Positions 33,820-44,969 of a DNA stretch of 64,000 nucleotides are shown here, in pieces. Made by a program: the position numbers and the translations under genes. The notes beneath the pieces were generated by a model. It saw only the letters and a program-made list of their open reading frames with translations. It was not told the origin of the DNA and did no database searches. This DNA comes from DATBGS01 sp036557885 (GTDB lineage: Bacteria > Chloroflexota > Ktedonobacteria > Ktedonobacterales > DATBGS01), in assembly GCA_036557885.1 (NCBI GenBank), contig DATBGS010000140.1, positions 1 to 64,000 on the forward strand, written 5' to 3'. How positions within the stretch are numbered: the stretch's first letter is position 1; each line of letters starts with the position of its first letter.

Positions 33820-34755
33820 TTAGCGTCCGGTGCGCGCCTGCGCAGCATTCCAGGCCGTCAAGAGGATTGGCAGCAGGATTGCCACGTTGAGCAAGTCGGT
33901 GCCCGCAGCGGGAACAAACTCGCCCACGAATGCCGTCGTGAAGTTATAGCCGTTCCACCAGATGTCAGCCATTGATGCAAAGCCAATACCGAGAAAGACA
34001 GCCAACCCGCCCCAGACCTGCGCTGATGCAATCTCTGGCCGGTTTCGTAAGCCGTAGCGCAGCCCAGCGATGATCAGCAACCCGCCAATCAACGTCAGCG
34101 CAACCCATTTGTCCACTGTTGCACCACTGAGTGGACTAACAACGTCCGAGCCTACGAGGAGCCAGACCGACGCCAGGATAGCCACTACCGCAACGAGTCC
34201 CAGCGCAATGTCAGAGGCTCGCGTGCGGTTACGGAAAGCAAGCACCAGACCCGGTATCAGCCCAATCAGGCCGTTGCCAAAATCCCAGACAGGGAAGACG
34301 CCCCAGCCGGTCAGCGCGTCGCCCAGGGCATTGCCTACAAACCCGGTCAGGAAGCCCACCGAAGGCCCATAGACAAACCCAAAGAAGACCGGAATCACGA
34401 TTGCCGGACGCACTGTCACCAAGCTCACCGATGGCACCAGGAAGATATTGGTCGCCCAGGAGAACACCCCATAGAGCGCCGCGCCGACGGCGGCATACAC
34501 CACCTGGCGCGTCTCGACACTCCAGAGGGCCGGGTCGCCAAAGGCCACCCCCAATCCATAGGCGATCACCGCGCCAACCAACAAAAATGGCATCCACTTC
34601 GTTGTGTCAAAAGTCGAAGCGCCGCGTGCCTGAGCAATAAAGTTGGCAATGAACATGAAAATGATACTGATAACGACGATACCGAGCACAAACAGCAGCG
34701 GACGAACCCAACGGTTCTGCTGCTGCACCGAAGTCTCCTGGACTTCTGCTGACAT
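33820..34755 (-). CDS. ECF transporter substrate-binding (S) component
   Basis: 311 aa, AAGGGGAC upstream of the ATG. About seven to eight membrane segments in two blocks. The block R-P-A-I-V-I-P-V-F-F-G-F-V-Y-G-P-S-V-G-F followed by G-N-A-L-G-D-A-L-T-G-W-G is the S-component signature, with small residues facing EcfT. It is longer than usual S components (about 180-200 aa) because of extra N- and C-terminal segments. The vitamin or metal carried cannot be read from sequence, and no riboswitch was seen upstream. Confidence 0.8.
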   Translation of the reverse strand: MSAEVQETSVQQQNRWVRPLLFVLGIVVISIIFMFIANFIAQARGASTFDTTKWMPFLLVGAVIAYGLGVAFGDPALWSVETRQVVYAAVGAALYGVFSWATNIFLVPSVSLVTVRPAIVIPVFFGFVYGPSVGFLTGFVGNALGDALTGWGVFPVWDFGNGLIGLIPGLVLAFRNRTRASDIALGLVAVVAILASVWLLVGSDVVSPLSGATVDKWVALTLIGGLLIIAGLRYGLRNRPEIASAQVWGGLAVFLGIGFASMADIWWNGYNFTTAFVGEFVPAAGTDLLNVAILLPILLTAWNAAQARTGR

Positions 34756-34872
34756 TTCTGTCCCCTTTCAGATGATAAAAAAACCGTTCGCCATATGATC
34801 ATCTGGGGATACCCCCAGGGAGATCCATGTTAGAATGCCTCACAAAACCTCGGTGTAAGCAGGGTGGCACCA

Positions 34873-34929
34873 CTTGTACCCCCGGCATCTTGCCGGACAA
34901 CGCTTACCGGCTAGAAGCCGGTGCTACAA
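34873..34929. repeat. Palindromic repeat between EcfA and EcfS genes
   Basis: CTTGTACCCCCGGCATCTTG... paired with ...AGAAGCCGGTGCTACAA. The left end has TGTACCCCCGGC, also seen in the copy inside the TROVE gene. Confidence 0.75.
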
Positions 34930-34948
34930 ACACGATGCGCTGCCCTTC

Positions 34949-34964
34949 TTTCTTCTTTCTTCGT
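34949..34964 (+). repeat. TTTCTTC motif directly after the EcfA stop
   Basis: Plus strand TTTCTTCTTTCTTCGT, adjacent to the minus-strand stop codon at 34965-34967. Confidence 0.8.
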
Positions 34965-36626
<1,662 letters not shown>

Positions 36627-36694
36627 TGCGGCCTCACTGATAGGCGGAATATAGCAAGCCACTTCTTATCCTGGCTCTTGTTGAAGAGTCGCTG

Positions 36695-36758
36695 GCGCTT
36701 GTAGCCCCGCCGACCCTGGCGGGGCACGGCCCGGCACGGTGGCCGGGGCTACAAGCGC
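36695..36758. repeat. GTAGC palindromic repeat upstream of the ECF operon
   Basis: GCGCTTGTAGCCCCGCC at the left and GGCCGGGGCTACAAGCGC at the right; the outer 11 bases pair perfectly. Its centre CGGCCCGGCACGGTGGCC is found unchanged inside the thiZ gene. Confidence 0.85.
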
Positions 36759-36853
36759 TGTATCTGCGCGTGTTGGCGGCGTCTTACCTCAAGAGCCGGA
36801 GCCGTGCATGCTCTAATTGTTGACTTGTTTGCTTAACAATACGGCGCACCCTC

Positions 36854-36883
36854 ATTATATCGGGCGCAAGCTCAAGCCGTCAA
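36854..36883 (-). promoter_or_regulatory. Sigma-70-type promoter for the ECF transporter genes
   Basis: On the minus strand: TTGACG (36883-36878), an 18-base spacer, TATAAT (36859-36854). It starts just after the trehalose synthase stop and reads toward the fused ATPase gene, with a leader of about 220 bases that includes a palindromic repeat. Confidence 0.7.
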
Positions 36884-36893
36884 GGTGTTTTTT

Positions 36894-38534
36894 TCAAACG
36901 CCAGTCTGTTCCAATCGGAACCAGTAAAAACCATGCGGCCCCAGAGAGAGAAAGTATGGTTCATCCCGCACGATTGGGAAGGTCGTCTCGCCAATCAACT
37001 CGATCAGTCGCATGCCCTGGTAGCGCTTGAGATCAAGCTCCACCGGCTGCGAAAAGCGCGAAAGATTCGCCACGACCAGCACAGTCTGCGTACCATCGCT
37101 GCGCAAGAACGCCAGCACCTTGCGATTCGCTGGATACAAAAACTCAATCGAGCCGCGCCCGAAGACGGGATACTTCTTGCGGATGCGAATCATGCGCTTG
37201 TTCCAGTTCAGCAGCGAGGACGGGCTGCGCAGTTGCGCCTCCACGTTTACTGCCTGGTATCCATACAGCGGGTCCATAATCAGCGGGCTGTAGAGCGCCG
37301 CCGTATCCGCCCGCGAAAAGCCCGCGTTGCGGTCGCTGGTCCACTGCATGGGCGTGCGTACCCCGTTGCGATCACCCAAGTAAATATTGTCGCCCATCCC
37401 AAGCTCATCGCCATAATAGAGAATGGGGCTGCCCGGCAAGGTAAATAATAGGCTGGTCATCAGTTCCATCTGCCGCCGCCCATTGCCTAGCAGCGGCGCC
37501 AGTCGGCGGCGAATCCCCAGGTTCAGCTTCATACGCGGGTCGGTGGCAAACTCGTGATACATATAATCGCGTTCTTCGTCCGTCACCATCTCCAGCGTCA
37601 ACTCGTCATGGTTGCGCAGGAACAGCCCCCATTGGCAATTAGCTGGAATGCCAGGCGTCTGCTCAATAATATCCACCACCGGCAGGCGGTCCTCGCGCCG
37701 AATCGCCATAAATAAGCGCGGCATCACCGGAAAGTTAAAGGCCATGTGGCACTCATCGCCATCGCCAAAATATTCGCGCACATCTTGCGGCCATTGGTTC
37801 GCCTCGCACAGCAGCACCCGCCCAGGATATTTCTGCTCCACGTCGCGGCGCACCTTCTTTAAGAAGTTGTGCGTCTCCGCCAGATTCTCGCAGTTTGTGC
37901 CCTCGCGCTCATAGAGATACGGCACCGCATCCATCCGAAAGCCATCAATCCCCACATCCAACCAGAAATGCACGATCTTGAGCATAGAGCGATGCACCGG
38001 CGAATAATCATAATTCAGGTCGGGCTGGTGGCTAAAAAAGCGATGCCAGAAATACGACTCAGCCTGGTTGTCCCAGGTCCAGTTCGATTTCTCGGTATCG
38101 GTGAAGATGATACGCGCATCGGTGTATTTCTGATGCGTCTTGCTCCAGACGTAATAATTGCGATAGCGCGATTCTGACGATTTGCGTGCCTCCTGAAACC
38201 AGGGATGCTGGTCTGAGGTGTGGTTCATCACCAGATCGGTAATCACTCTGATATTGCGGTGATGGGCCGCCTTGAGAAACGCTTTAAAGTCTTGCAGCGT
38301 TCCATATGACGGGTGAACACTGTAATAGTCCGCGATGTCGTAGCCATCATCGCGCAGCGGCGAGGGGTAGAACGGCAAGACCCACAGGCAATCTATGCCG
38401 AGGTCTTGTAAATAATCCAGCTTCTCCGTTAAACCACGAAAATCACCAACCCCATCATTGTTGCCATCGAAAAACGCTTTCACATGCAGTTCGTAGAAAA
38501 TTGAATCCTTATACCACAGGCCATCCGCGCTCAT
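36894..38534 (-). CDS. treS: Trehalose synthase (maltose alpha-D-glucosyltransferase), GH13
   Basis: 546 aa. Opens with WYKDSIFYELHVKAFFDGNN, the typical TreS start. GH13 catalytic residues: nucleophile Asp in GFRMDAVPYL, acid/base Glu in LLCEANQW, stabiliser Asp in LRNHDELT. The middle DLVMNHTS and PILYYGDELGMGDNI blocks and the TreS-specific R-T-P-M-Q-W are present. Interconverts maltose and trehalose. No pep2/maltokinase gene or fusion is visible, so it may serve osmolyte supply on its own. Confidence 0.93.
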   Translation of the reverse strand: MSADGLWYKDSIFYELHVKAFFDGNNDGVGDFRGLTEKLDYLQDLGIDCLWVLPFYPSPLRDDGYDIADYYSVHPSYGTLQDFKAFLKAAHHRNIRVITDLVMNHTSDQHPWFQEARKSSESRYRNYYVWSKTHQKYTDARIIFTDTEKSNWTWDNQAESYFWHRFFSHQPDLNYDYSPVHRSMLKIVHFWLDVGIDGFRMDAVPYLYEREGTNCENLAETHNFLKKVRRDVEQKYPGRVLLCEANQWPQDVREYFGDGDECHMAFNFPVMPRLFMAIRREDRLPVVDIIEQTPGIPANCQWGLFLRNHDELTLEMVTDEERDYMYHEFATDPRMKLNLGIRRRLAPLLGNGRRQMELMTSLLFTLPGSPILYYGDELGMGDNIYLGDRNGVRTPMQWTSDRNAGFSRADTAALYSPLIMDPLYGYQAVNVEAQLRSPSSLLNWNKRMIRIRKKYPVFGRGSIEFLYPANRKVLAFLRSDGTQTVLVVANLSRFSQPVELDLKRYQGMRLIELIGETTFPIVRDEPYFLSLGPHGFYWFRLEQTGV

Positions 38535-38554
38535 TGGCTCTCCTCACAAAATAC

Positions 38555-38573
38555 ACTTTCTTCTTTCTTCGTA
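38555..38573 (+). repeat. TTTCTTC motif between the M28 peptidase and treS genes
   Basis: Plus strand ACTTTCTTCTTTCTTCGTA, directly 3' of the M28 stop and about 20 bases 5' of the treS start on the minus strand. Confidence 0.85.
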
Positions 38574-38574
38574 A

Positions 38575-40215
38575 TCATGGCTGCCCTGGCCCAGGTGTGG
38601 GCACCTGCAAGCGAGGGTTGGGCGGCTCAAATCCATTCGAGGACGGAAAATCGTCGAAGCGGTTATGGAACTCCGGCAGGTCTTGCCCCACAGCCACCGT
38701 TTCCTGAATCGTCGCGCTCTGTCCCGCGCTATCCTGAAGCGTCAGTTTCAGGGTATAGCTGCCAGCGCTGGCCCAGGCGTGCGTCACCTGCTGACCGCTG
38801 GCTGTCGTTCCATCGCCAAAATCCCAGCGATAGCTGAGCGTCCCACCCGCTGGCGCGTAAGCCCCAGCCGCCGAAAGCGTCAGCACGCTTCCTGGCTGAA
38901 GATGGTTGGGCAGATCGCTGATGGCCCCAACCGGCCCAGTTGGGGCAGAAGCCAGGCCCATCACATCCGGCTGAATCAGCATCCAGAGAGAGATCACCGC
39001 CGGCAGCGCCAGCGACAGCACCGTCCCCGCCGACTTTGCCCCGGAGCCGCCCGTATACTGGTTCATCAAAGCCACCGTGTCTTCGGGCTGATCAAAGGGA
39101 TAGGCCCAGGGTTCCGCGTTGCCATCATAATAGGAGAAATTGCCCGACATAGTAATACAGTTGATGCCCGCAAACGTAAAGGGCACTTCATCGCTGCCGC
39201 CCACGTCGTCGTCGGCAATCTGAATCGTCTGCCGATCAGCAAACTGCGCCTGGGTAAAGACCTCTTCGGTCTGATTGGGCAGATAGGTCATGTGTGATTG
39301 CATGGTGTGGAGGATGTCAAAGCCAGTGCCAATCGCCTTCGTTGAAAAATCTTGCCACGCCTGAAACTGGCTCTGATACGCGCCCAGGCTGTTGTCATAG
39401 AGCGGGCTGGCGCTCACCGGGCTGGTGACGGTGATAAACGGCAGGAAGGGCTGGTTGGCCTGCCCAAACGCCCGCGCCGGATACGCCACGCCGTTCTGTT
39501 CTTCGTCAAACATCGCCACGATGCGGCTTCTATCGCCCGCAATCGCCCGGTTGACGTAATGAAACGACCCCAGAATGCCCTGCTCCTCAGCGTCAAAGAG
39601 CACAAACTTCAGGGTGCGCGCCGGGGCAGTATGCGTCGCGCGCCAGTGGTTCGCCAGCGCCTTTGCCATCCCCAGCATAATCATGCAGCCGCTGGCGTCG
39701 TCGTAAGCGGACTCGCTGGAGTTGGCAAAACCGTCATAGTGACAGCCTATCACCACGATCTGTTCAGGATGCGTGACGCCCGCTACCGTCACTTCCACGT
39801 TTACCGCTGGCTCAATGGCTGGCCGCCCGGCATAGCCTTGAATGGAGAACAGGTCTTTATAGACGGTTGGCCCAAAGCCAGCAAGCTGCGCCAATAGCTC
39901 TTGTGTCCAGGCGTTAGCAAAGCCAGCGTGTCCCGGCGCCCTATCGCCCTGTCCCGATTCCCGATGCGGGTTCGCCGTCGCAATCTTCACCAGTTGGGCA
40001 TAGATATAATCACAGTCCACCGCCAGCGACGGCGGGAAACCTTCAATTGCAGCGGTGAGCGGCGCGCAGGTGGGGCCAGTCGGTCTGGGGACTGGTGTAG
40101 TTGGTGTGGTGACCACTGTTGGGGTGCCAAGCGCGCATCCGGTTACGACCACGCTCAGCAGCAGCGCCAACAGCGCGCGCCAGCCATGCCTACGCGAAAA
40201 AGTAGAATGGAGCAT
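38575..40215 (-). CDS. Secreted M28-family metallopeptidase with C-terminal PKD domain, lipoprotein
   Basis: 546 aa from ATG 40215, with GAGGAGG upstream; a TTG at 40242 would contain that site. Lipobox VVTGC near residue 25, then a Thr/Pro-rich stretch. Zinc ligands of M28 aminopeptidases: VIGCHYDGFANSSE, Y-D-D-A-S-G-C (bridging Asp) and FDAEEQGILGS (catalytic Glu). A PKD domain follows a hydrophobic stretch at the C-terminus: SYRWDFGDGTTASGQ...VTHAWASAGSYTL. Probable extracellular peptidase attached to the membrane by lipid. Confidence 0.9.
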   Translation of the reverse strand: MLHSTFSRRHGWRALLALLLSVVVTGCALGTPTVVTTPTTPVPRPTGPTCAPLTAAIEGFPPSLAVDCDYIYAQLVKIATANPHRESGQGDRAPGHAGFANAWTQELLAQLAGFGPTVYKDLFSIQGYAGRPAIEPAVNVEVTVAGVTHPEQIVVIGCHYDGFANSSESAYDDASGCMIMLGMAKALANHWRATHTAPARTLKFVLFDAEEQGILGSFHYVNRAIAGDRSRIVAMFDEEQNGVAYPARAFGQANQPFLPFITVTSPVSASPLYDNSLGAYQSQFQAWQDFSTKAIGTGFDILHTMQSHMTYLPNQTEEVFTQAQFADRQTIQIADDDVGGSDEVPFTFAGINCITMSGNFSYYDGNAEPWAYPFDQPEDTVALMNQYTGGSGAKSAGTVLSLALPAVISLWMLIQPDVMGLASAPTGPVGAISDLPNHLQPGSVLTLSAAGAYAPAGGTLSYRWDFGDGTTASGQQVTHAWASAGSYTLKLTLQDSAGQSATIQETVAVGQDLPEFHNRFDDFPSSNGFEPPNPRLQVPTPGPGQP

Positions 40216-40359
40216 GACAGAGCATCCTCCTCGCAAACACAAGAGATGTCCTAGAGTATACGAGGAGAATAGAACGTCTGTCTAGCCTTTGGGTGCCAGC
40301 ACAACGACTTGTAGCGCCGTCAGTTGACCATTTTCACCACATTGAGGACGGCTCTCCCC

Positions 40360-40860
40360 TCAAGGAGCGGTCATCTTGCCCAGCCAGGCGCGCATATCCG
40401 GCTCATGTTCCTCGTGGAAATGGCCGAAGAAGGCCGCTCCGCTCAGCGGCTCACCCTCCATCCAGCCGAAACGCTGCGGGTCGAGCAGCGCTGCTTCAGG
40501 AAAGGCGCTGAGCGTATCGAAGAGTTGCTGAAAGACGGTGCGCGACTCCTCAAGCACCTCTGAGAGCGGGCGATCCTTGTTAGCTGTGTAAATCCAGTGG
40601 TTGATCTCGTCGTCCGTCTGCAACTGCTGCGGCCAGGGTGGGAGGGGTGTTGGCTCATGACGCAGCGCCGCCTGGAAGCGTGCCACCGTTCGGATACGCC
40701 AGCCCGTCAGGTGCGCCACGATGTCCTTGATTGACCAGTCTCCGGCCACGCCAGGCTGGGTCATGCGCGCTTCGCCAATCTCATCAAGGAACGCTTCCCA
40801 CTGGGTTTGCTCGTTTTTCAGATCATTGAGGAACTGCGCTTTGCTTATGGTGCTACTCAT
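40360..40860 (-). CDS. ClbS/DfsB-family four-helix (DinB-like) protein
   Basis: 166 aa from ATG 40860 with CAGGAGG upstream. Helical bundle: S-K-A-Q-F-L-N-D-L-K at the start, V-A-G-D-W-S-I-K-D-I-V-A-H-L-T-G-W (the W-S-x-K-D-x-x-A-H-x-x-x-W block of the ClbS/DfsB branch), and a C-terminal H-F-H-E-E-H. The family includes the colibactin-resistance protein ClbS; most members have unknown substrates. Confidence 0.8.
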   Translation of the reverse strand: MSSTISKAQFLNDLKNEQTQWEAFLDEIGEARMTQPGVAGDWSIKDIVAHLTGWRIRTVARFQAALRHEPTPLPPWPQQLQTDDEINHWIYTANKDRPLSEVLEESRTVFQQLFDTLSAFPEAALLDPQRFGWMEGEPLSGAAFFGHFHEEHEPDMRAWLGKMTAP

Positions 40861-41069
40861 GCTGTCCTCCTGTATCGGTTTTGCAGTGATGGCAACGCGG
40901 AACACATGCTCAAATAAGTTGCTCCGCTGCTCATGCTAAGTATATACGGGAAGGCGGACAGAATCGGTCCTGATTGGGGATTTATGGGCCGTCAGGAGCG
41001 AATGGATGATCTTTTCGATAGGCGCTGCTTGCAGCGGGGCGAGTCATACCCGCGCCACAAGCTCATATG

Positions 41070-43457
41070 TCAGGCGTGGGAAAGTTGGCACAGCCGGTTA
41101 GCCAACCCGGTATAGCGCGCGTTGCGGTTGCGCTTTGCTGGGGCGGCTGGCGGTGGTGCTGCTGACCCGTCGCCCTGATCGCTATCAGGCGGCTGCTGGC
41201 TTGTTGGGCCATTCTTGATGGCAATTGCCATCGCTTTGCGGCTGCCCACCAGCACCACCAGTTGGCGGGCGCGGGTCACAGCGGTATAGATTAACTGCCG
41301 CTCCAGCAGCATATACTGCTCCATGAGCAGGGGAATCACGCAGACCGGATACTCGCTGCCCTGCGCTTTGTGGATGCTGACGGCATAGGCCAGGGTCAGT
41401 TCGTCTAGTTCCCCAAACTCATACACCACCTTGCGCCCCTCATCCAGCCTGACCGCCACTGTCTGGTCTTCAGCGTCAATCCCCATGATGATGCCGCTGT
41501 CGCCGTTAAACACGTCCTTGTCATAGTTATTGCGCAGTTGCAGCACCTTATCCCCCACGCGAAAGAGCTTGCCGCCGTATTGCTTTTGCGCTTTCTGCGC
41601 GCCGGGTGGGTTCAGCGCCTCCTGAAGCCGCTCATTCAGCGCGCCCACGCCGCACAGCCCCCGGTGCATCGGCGCGAGCACCTGAATATCTTCCGGGCGG
41701 AAGCCAAACTTGGCGGGGATACGCCGCGCCACCAGATCAACGATTAATTCGCTGGCTGCCGTAGAATCATCCTGCGGAAAGAAAAAGAAGTCCGTGATCT
41801 CCTGGCCGGTGATGGGCATCTGGCCTTCGTTGATTCGGCGCGCGTTCAGGGCAATCGCGCTGCCCGTCCCCTGGCGGAAAATATGCTCCAGCCGCACAAC
41901 AGGCACCACGCCGCTTCGCAGAATATCGCCTAGCACATTGCCCGCGCCCACACTGGGAAGCTGGTCGGCATCGCCCACAAAGAGCACGTGCGTGCCGGTG
42001 GCAATGCCCTTGAGCAGGCTGTTCATCAGCAGCGTATCCAGCATGCTCGTCTCATCCACAATGACGACATCTGCCGGAATGGGATTCTGCCGGTCATACT
42101 GCGATTGCCCGCCAGGGCGCAGTTGCAGCAAGCGATGCAGCGTTTTCGCTTCCAGCCCCGTCGCTTCAGAGAGCCGCTTGGCGGCGCGGCCCGTTGGCGC
42201 GGCAAGAATCACGGTTTTCTGTTTCAGCTTGAGCACGCGAATGAGCGCCCGCAAGGAGGTGGTTTTGCCGGTGCCAGGGCCGCCGGTCAGCACGCCCACC
42301 GGATGCTGCAACGCCAGCAGCACGCCTTCTTTCTGGCGCTCAGCCAGCGAGAGCGTGAGGGTGCGTTCCAGGTACTCAAACATCGTGTTGGCGCTGATGT
42401 GCTGGAGGTCGGCCAGCCTGCCGCGCTCCGGTGGGCACCCGGCCAGGCGCAGCAAGTTGCGGGCGATGCCCTGTTCGGCCATCGCAAAGGGCACAAGGAA
42501 AATGGCTTGCTGGCCGATTTCGTCATCCTCGGCCAGCAGTTCCACCTGGATGCGGCCCTCCTGCGCCAGGGCATCTAGCGCGTCTTCCACCTGCTCCGCG
42601 CTCACCCCCAGCATTTCCGCCGATTTTTCCGCCAGCTTGTGGCTTGGCAGGTAGGTATGCCCGTCGCTGTCGCTGGCCTCGGAAAGCACAAAGAGCACGC
42701 CCGCCTTGATACGCTCCGGGTCATCGTTGGCGTAGCCCAGCGAGCGGGCAATGGTGTCTGCCGTCTTGAAGCCAATGCCCCAGACATCGCGGGCCAGTTG
42801 ATAGGGCGCATTTTTGACGATGGTGTTGGCCGCATCGCCATAGTGCTTGAAGATACGCACCGCCAGGCTGGTGCTGACGCCATGCCCCTGCAAAAACAGC
42901 ATCACTTCTTTGATGGCTTTTTGCTCAGCCCAGGCTGCTTCAATTAATTTAGCGCGATGCTGCCCCAACCCCGGCACTTCGCGCAGCCGGGCGGGGCTGC
43001 TCTCCAGAATCTCCAGCGTTTCCAGATCAAAATGGGCCACGATCTTGTCAGCGGTCTTAGGGCCGATGCCTTTGATCAAGCCGCTGCCCAGATATTTGCG
43101 AATGCCCTGCGCGGTGGCCGGGAGGATGGAGCGATAGTTGCGCACGGTGAACTGCCAGCCATGCTGGGCATGGCGCTGCCAGAAGCCAGTGAGTTCCAGC
43201 GCCTCACCCGCCACGACGCCCGCCAGTGTGCCCACGACGGTAATGAGATGGTCCGGTTCTTTGCGCCGCCCGCCGTTTGAGGCGCCGGGCATGCGATGCT
43301 GAGGATCGGGCAGGAAGCGCGCGACGGTGTAGCCGTTCTCCTCGTTTTGGTAGGTGAGGCGCTCCACCACGCCCGTAATTACTTTGGCGGCCTGATCTGT
43401 GGAGGTATCGGTTGTGGCAGTTGTTGTATGTTCCATTGGTTTATATGATACAGGCAT
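41070..43457 (-). CDS. recD2: RecD2-type ATP-dependent DNA helicase
   Basis: 795 aa; the start is ATG 43457 or ATG 43436, both with weak ribosome sites. Residues 25-100 form an OB-like domain. Then tandem helix-hairpin-helix segments (GLIKGIGPKTADKIV, E-V-P-G-L-G-Q-H-R-A-K, D-V-W-G-I-G-F-K-T-A-D). Walker A GGPGTGKTTSL, DEXX box VIVDETSMLD, and superfamily 1B motifs through L-A-Y-A-V-S-I-H-K-A-Q-G-S-E-Y and A-V-T-R-A-R. RecD2 is a 5'-3' helicase in RecBC-lacking bacteria, active in recombination and repair. Ends with a basic tail. Confidence 0.92.
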   Translation of the reverse strand: MPVSYKPMEHTTTATTDTSTDQAAKVITGVVERLTYQNEENGYTVARFLPDPQHRMPGASNGGRRKEPDHLITVVGTLAGVVAGEALELTGFWQRHAQHGWQFTVRNYRSILPATAQGIRKYLGSGLIKGIGPKTADKIVAHFDLETLEILESSPARLREVPGLGQHRAKLIEAAWAEQKAIKEVMLFLQGHGVSTSLAVRIFKHYGDAANTIVKNAPYQLARDVWGIGFKTADTIARSLGYANDDPERIKAGVLFVLSEASDSDGHTYLPSHKLAEKSAEMLGVSAEQVEDALDALAQEGRIQVELLAEDDEIGQQAIFLVPFAMAEQGIARNLLRLAGCPPERGRLADLQHISANTMFEYLERTLTLSLAERQKEGVLLALQHPVGVLTGGPGTGKTTSLRALIRVLKLKQKTVILAAPTGRAAKRLSEATGLEAKTLHRLLQLRPGGQSQYDRQNPIPADVVIVDETSMLDTLLMNSLLKGIATGTHVLFVGDADQLPSVGAGNVLGDILRSGVVPVVRLEHIFRQGTGSAIALNARRINEGQMPITGQEITDFFFFPQDDSTAASELIVDLVARRIPAKFGFRPEDIQVLAPMHRGLCGVGALNERLQEALNPPGAQKAQKQYGGKLFRVGDKVLQLRNNYDKDVFNGDSGIIMGIDAEDQTVAVRLDEGRKVVYEFGELDELTLAYAVSIHKAQGSEYPVCVIPLLMEQYMLLERQLIYTAVTRARQLVVLVGSRKAMAIAIKNGPTSQQPPDSDQGDGSAAPPPAAPAKRNRNARYTGLANRLCQLSHA

Positions 43458-43614
43458 CTCTTATCTGGGCGTTATACACAGGTTAAGAAAACATCATTGG
43501 GCCACCAAAGGCTTCAAGTCTTCATTCCGCACAGGAAAAGCCAAAGCGGAAGCGGCCTATACAAGAACTTCTTTCTTCTATCATATCAGAACTTTTTAAG
43601 GACTGGGCAGACGC

Positions 43615-44601
43615 ATGGGCTACATCTTAACCGTCACGCTGAACGCAGCCATTGATACCACCTTGACGCTCGCCTCACCGCTCACGCTGGGCCACCTCAA
43701 TCGCGCGCAAGCTGTGCTCAAGCTGCCCGGTGGCAAGGGCAACAATGTTGCTCGCGTGCTGCATACACTGGGCGTTTCGGTCCACGCGACTGGCTTTGCC
43801 AACGGCCCGGCACCAGATTTCCTGGCGATTGGCCTCGCTCAAGCTGGCATCAGTTCCACCTTTCAGCCCATCACCGGAACCATCCGCACCTGCACCGCCA
43901 TCGTCGAGCCAGAGAGTCACCGCGTCACCGAGGTCAACGAGCCAGGGCCAACCATCACCGAGGCCGAAGCACAGGGCTTTCTTACGCTCTACAGCGCCTA
44001 TCTTTGGGATGCCGACGCCGTTGTGCTCTCTGGCTCCCTGCCACCAGGCATTCCAAGCAACTACTATGCCACGCTGATTACGCAGGCGCAAGCTCTTGGG
44101 GTGCCAGCCATTCTGGATACCAGCGGCCAAGCGCTGGCGGAGGGTATCGCCGCAAATCCGCTGCTGGTCAAGCCCAATGCACACGAGGCGCGTGATCTCC
44201 TGGGGCAAGCGCTTCAGAGCGTGGGGGACGCTGCTCATGCCGGGCAGCAGCTACGAGGGTGCGGAGTACAAGGCGCTCTGGTAACTCTGGGCGCGCAAGG
44301 TGCTGTTCTGGTTCTGCAACATGGCGTGTGGCACGCGCACGTGCAGGTTGCCAGCCCCATCTCCACTGTGGGCTGCGGGGATGCGCTGCTGGCGGGGTTC
44401 CTGGCTGCGCTTCAGCAGGCGGTAGCGCGTGGTGAACATTCCTCGCTGCGAGAGGCGCTCACCGACGCTGACCTCGCGCCAGAAGCACTGCGGCTGGCTG
44501 TGGCCTGTGGCGCGGCCAACACGCTCCATCTAGGGGCAGGCATCATCAAGCCAGAAGAGGTAGAGCGTCTCACAGGGCTGGTTCAGATCACCGCCTTGTA
44601 A
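43615..44601 (+). CDS. PfkB-family hexose kinase (1-phosphofructokinase/tagatose-6-phosphate kinase-like)
   Basis: 328 aa, AAGGA before the ATG. Opens I-L-T-V-T-L-N-A-A-I-D-T-T, the substrate-binding start of 1-phosphofructokinases. PfkB signatures: GGKGNNVARVLHTLG, VLSGSLPPGIPSNYY, and the catalytic motif VGCGDALLAGFLA. It probably phosphorylates a phosphosugar (fructose-1-phosphate or tagatose-6-phosphate). No PTS genes are adjacent, so the in vivo substrate is uncertain. A partial TTTCTTC motif (43567-43580) is upstream. Confidence 0.85.
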   Translation: MGYILTVTLNAAIDTTLTLASPLTLGHLNRAQAVLKLPGGKGNNVARVLHTLGVSVHATGFANGPAPDFLAIGLAQAGISSTFQPITGTIRTCTAIVEPESHRVTEVNEPGPTITEAEAQGFLTLYSAYLWDADAVVLSGSLPPGIPSNYYATLITQAQALGVPAILDTSGQALAEGIAANPLLVKPNAHEARDLLGQALQSVGDAAHAGQQLRGCGVQGALVTLGAQGAVLVLQHGVWHAHVQVASPISTVGCGDALLAGFLAALQQAVARGEHSSLREALTDADLAPEALRLAVACGAANTLHLGAGIIKPEEVERLTGLVQITAL

Positions 44602-44674
44602 GCCCAGGCATCGCTTGCCGCTCTGCCTTCCTGGGGATAAAATAGGCTCATCCCTTGCAGGAGAGGCCAGCCGC

Positions 44675-44917
44675 ATGTTGGACTTCACCAAGCTCTCTGA
44701 CGCCTTCATTCCGGGCACGCCTATTATCGTCACCTTTCGCCAGCCAAGCGCCTTAGTTTCAGTGAGCGGCATTTTTCACGACAAAAGCACCGAGGGCATA
44801 CTCATCGAAACGGAAACCAATGGCTACGGCCATATCCCCGCTACACGCTATTTGCTGTTTTGCCAATGGCTTGCCATCCAGTCTATTATTTTTGTGCCGT
44901 CGAGCAAGCCAGCATAA
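44675..44917 (+). CDS. Small hypothetical protein (80 aa)
   Basis: GGAGAGG upstream of ATG 44675, one of the better ribosome sites in this area. A beta-rich sequence with S-A-L-V-S-V-S-G-I-F-H-D-K and Y-L-L-F-C-Q-W-L-A-I-Q-S-I-I-F. Not recognised. It lies between the sugar kinase and the convergent aminotransferase. Confidence 0.55.
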   Translation: MLDFTKLSDAFIPGTPIIVTFRQPSALVSVSGIFHDKSTEGILIETETNGYGHIPATRYLLFCQWLAIQSIIFVPSSKPA

Positions 44918-44969
44918 AACCATCAAAGCGTGATAAAGAAAACGACCTCCGTATCGGGTGCAACGCGCT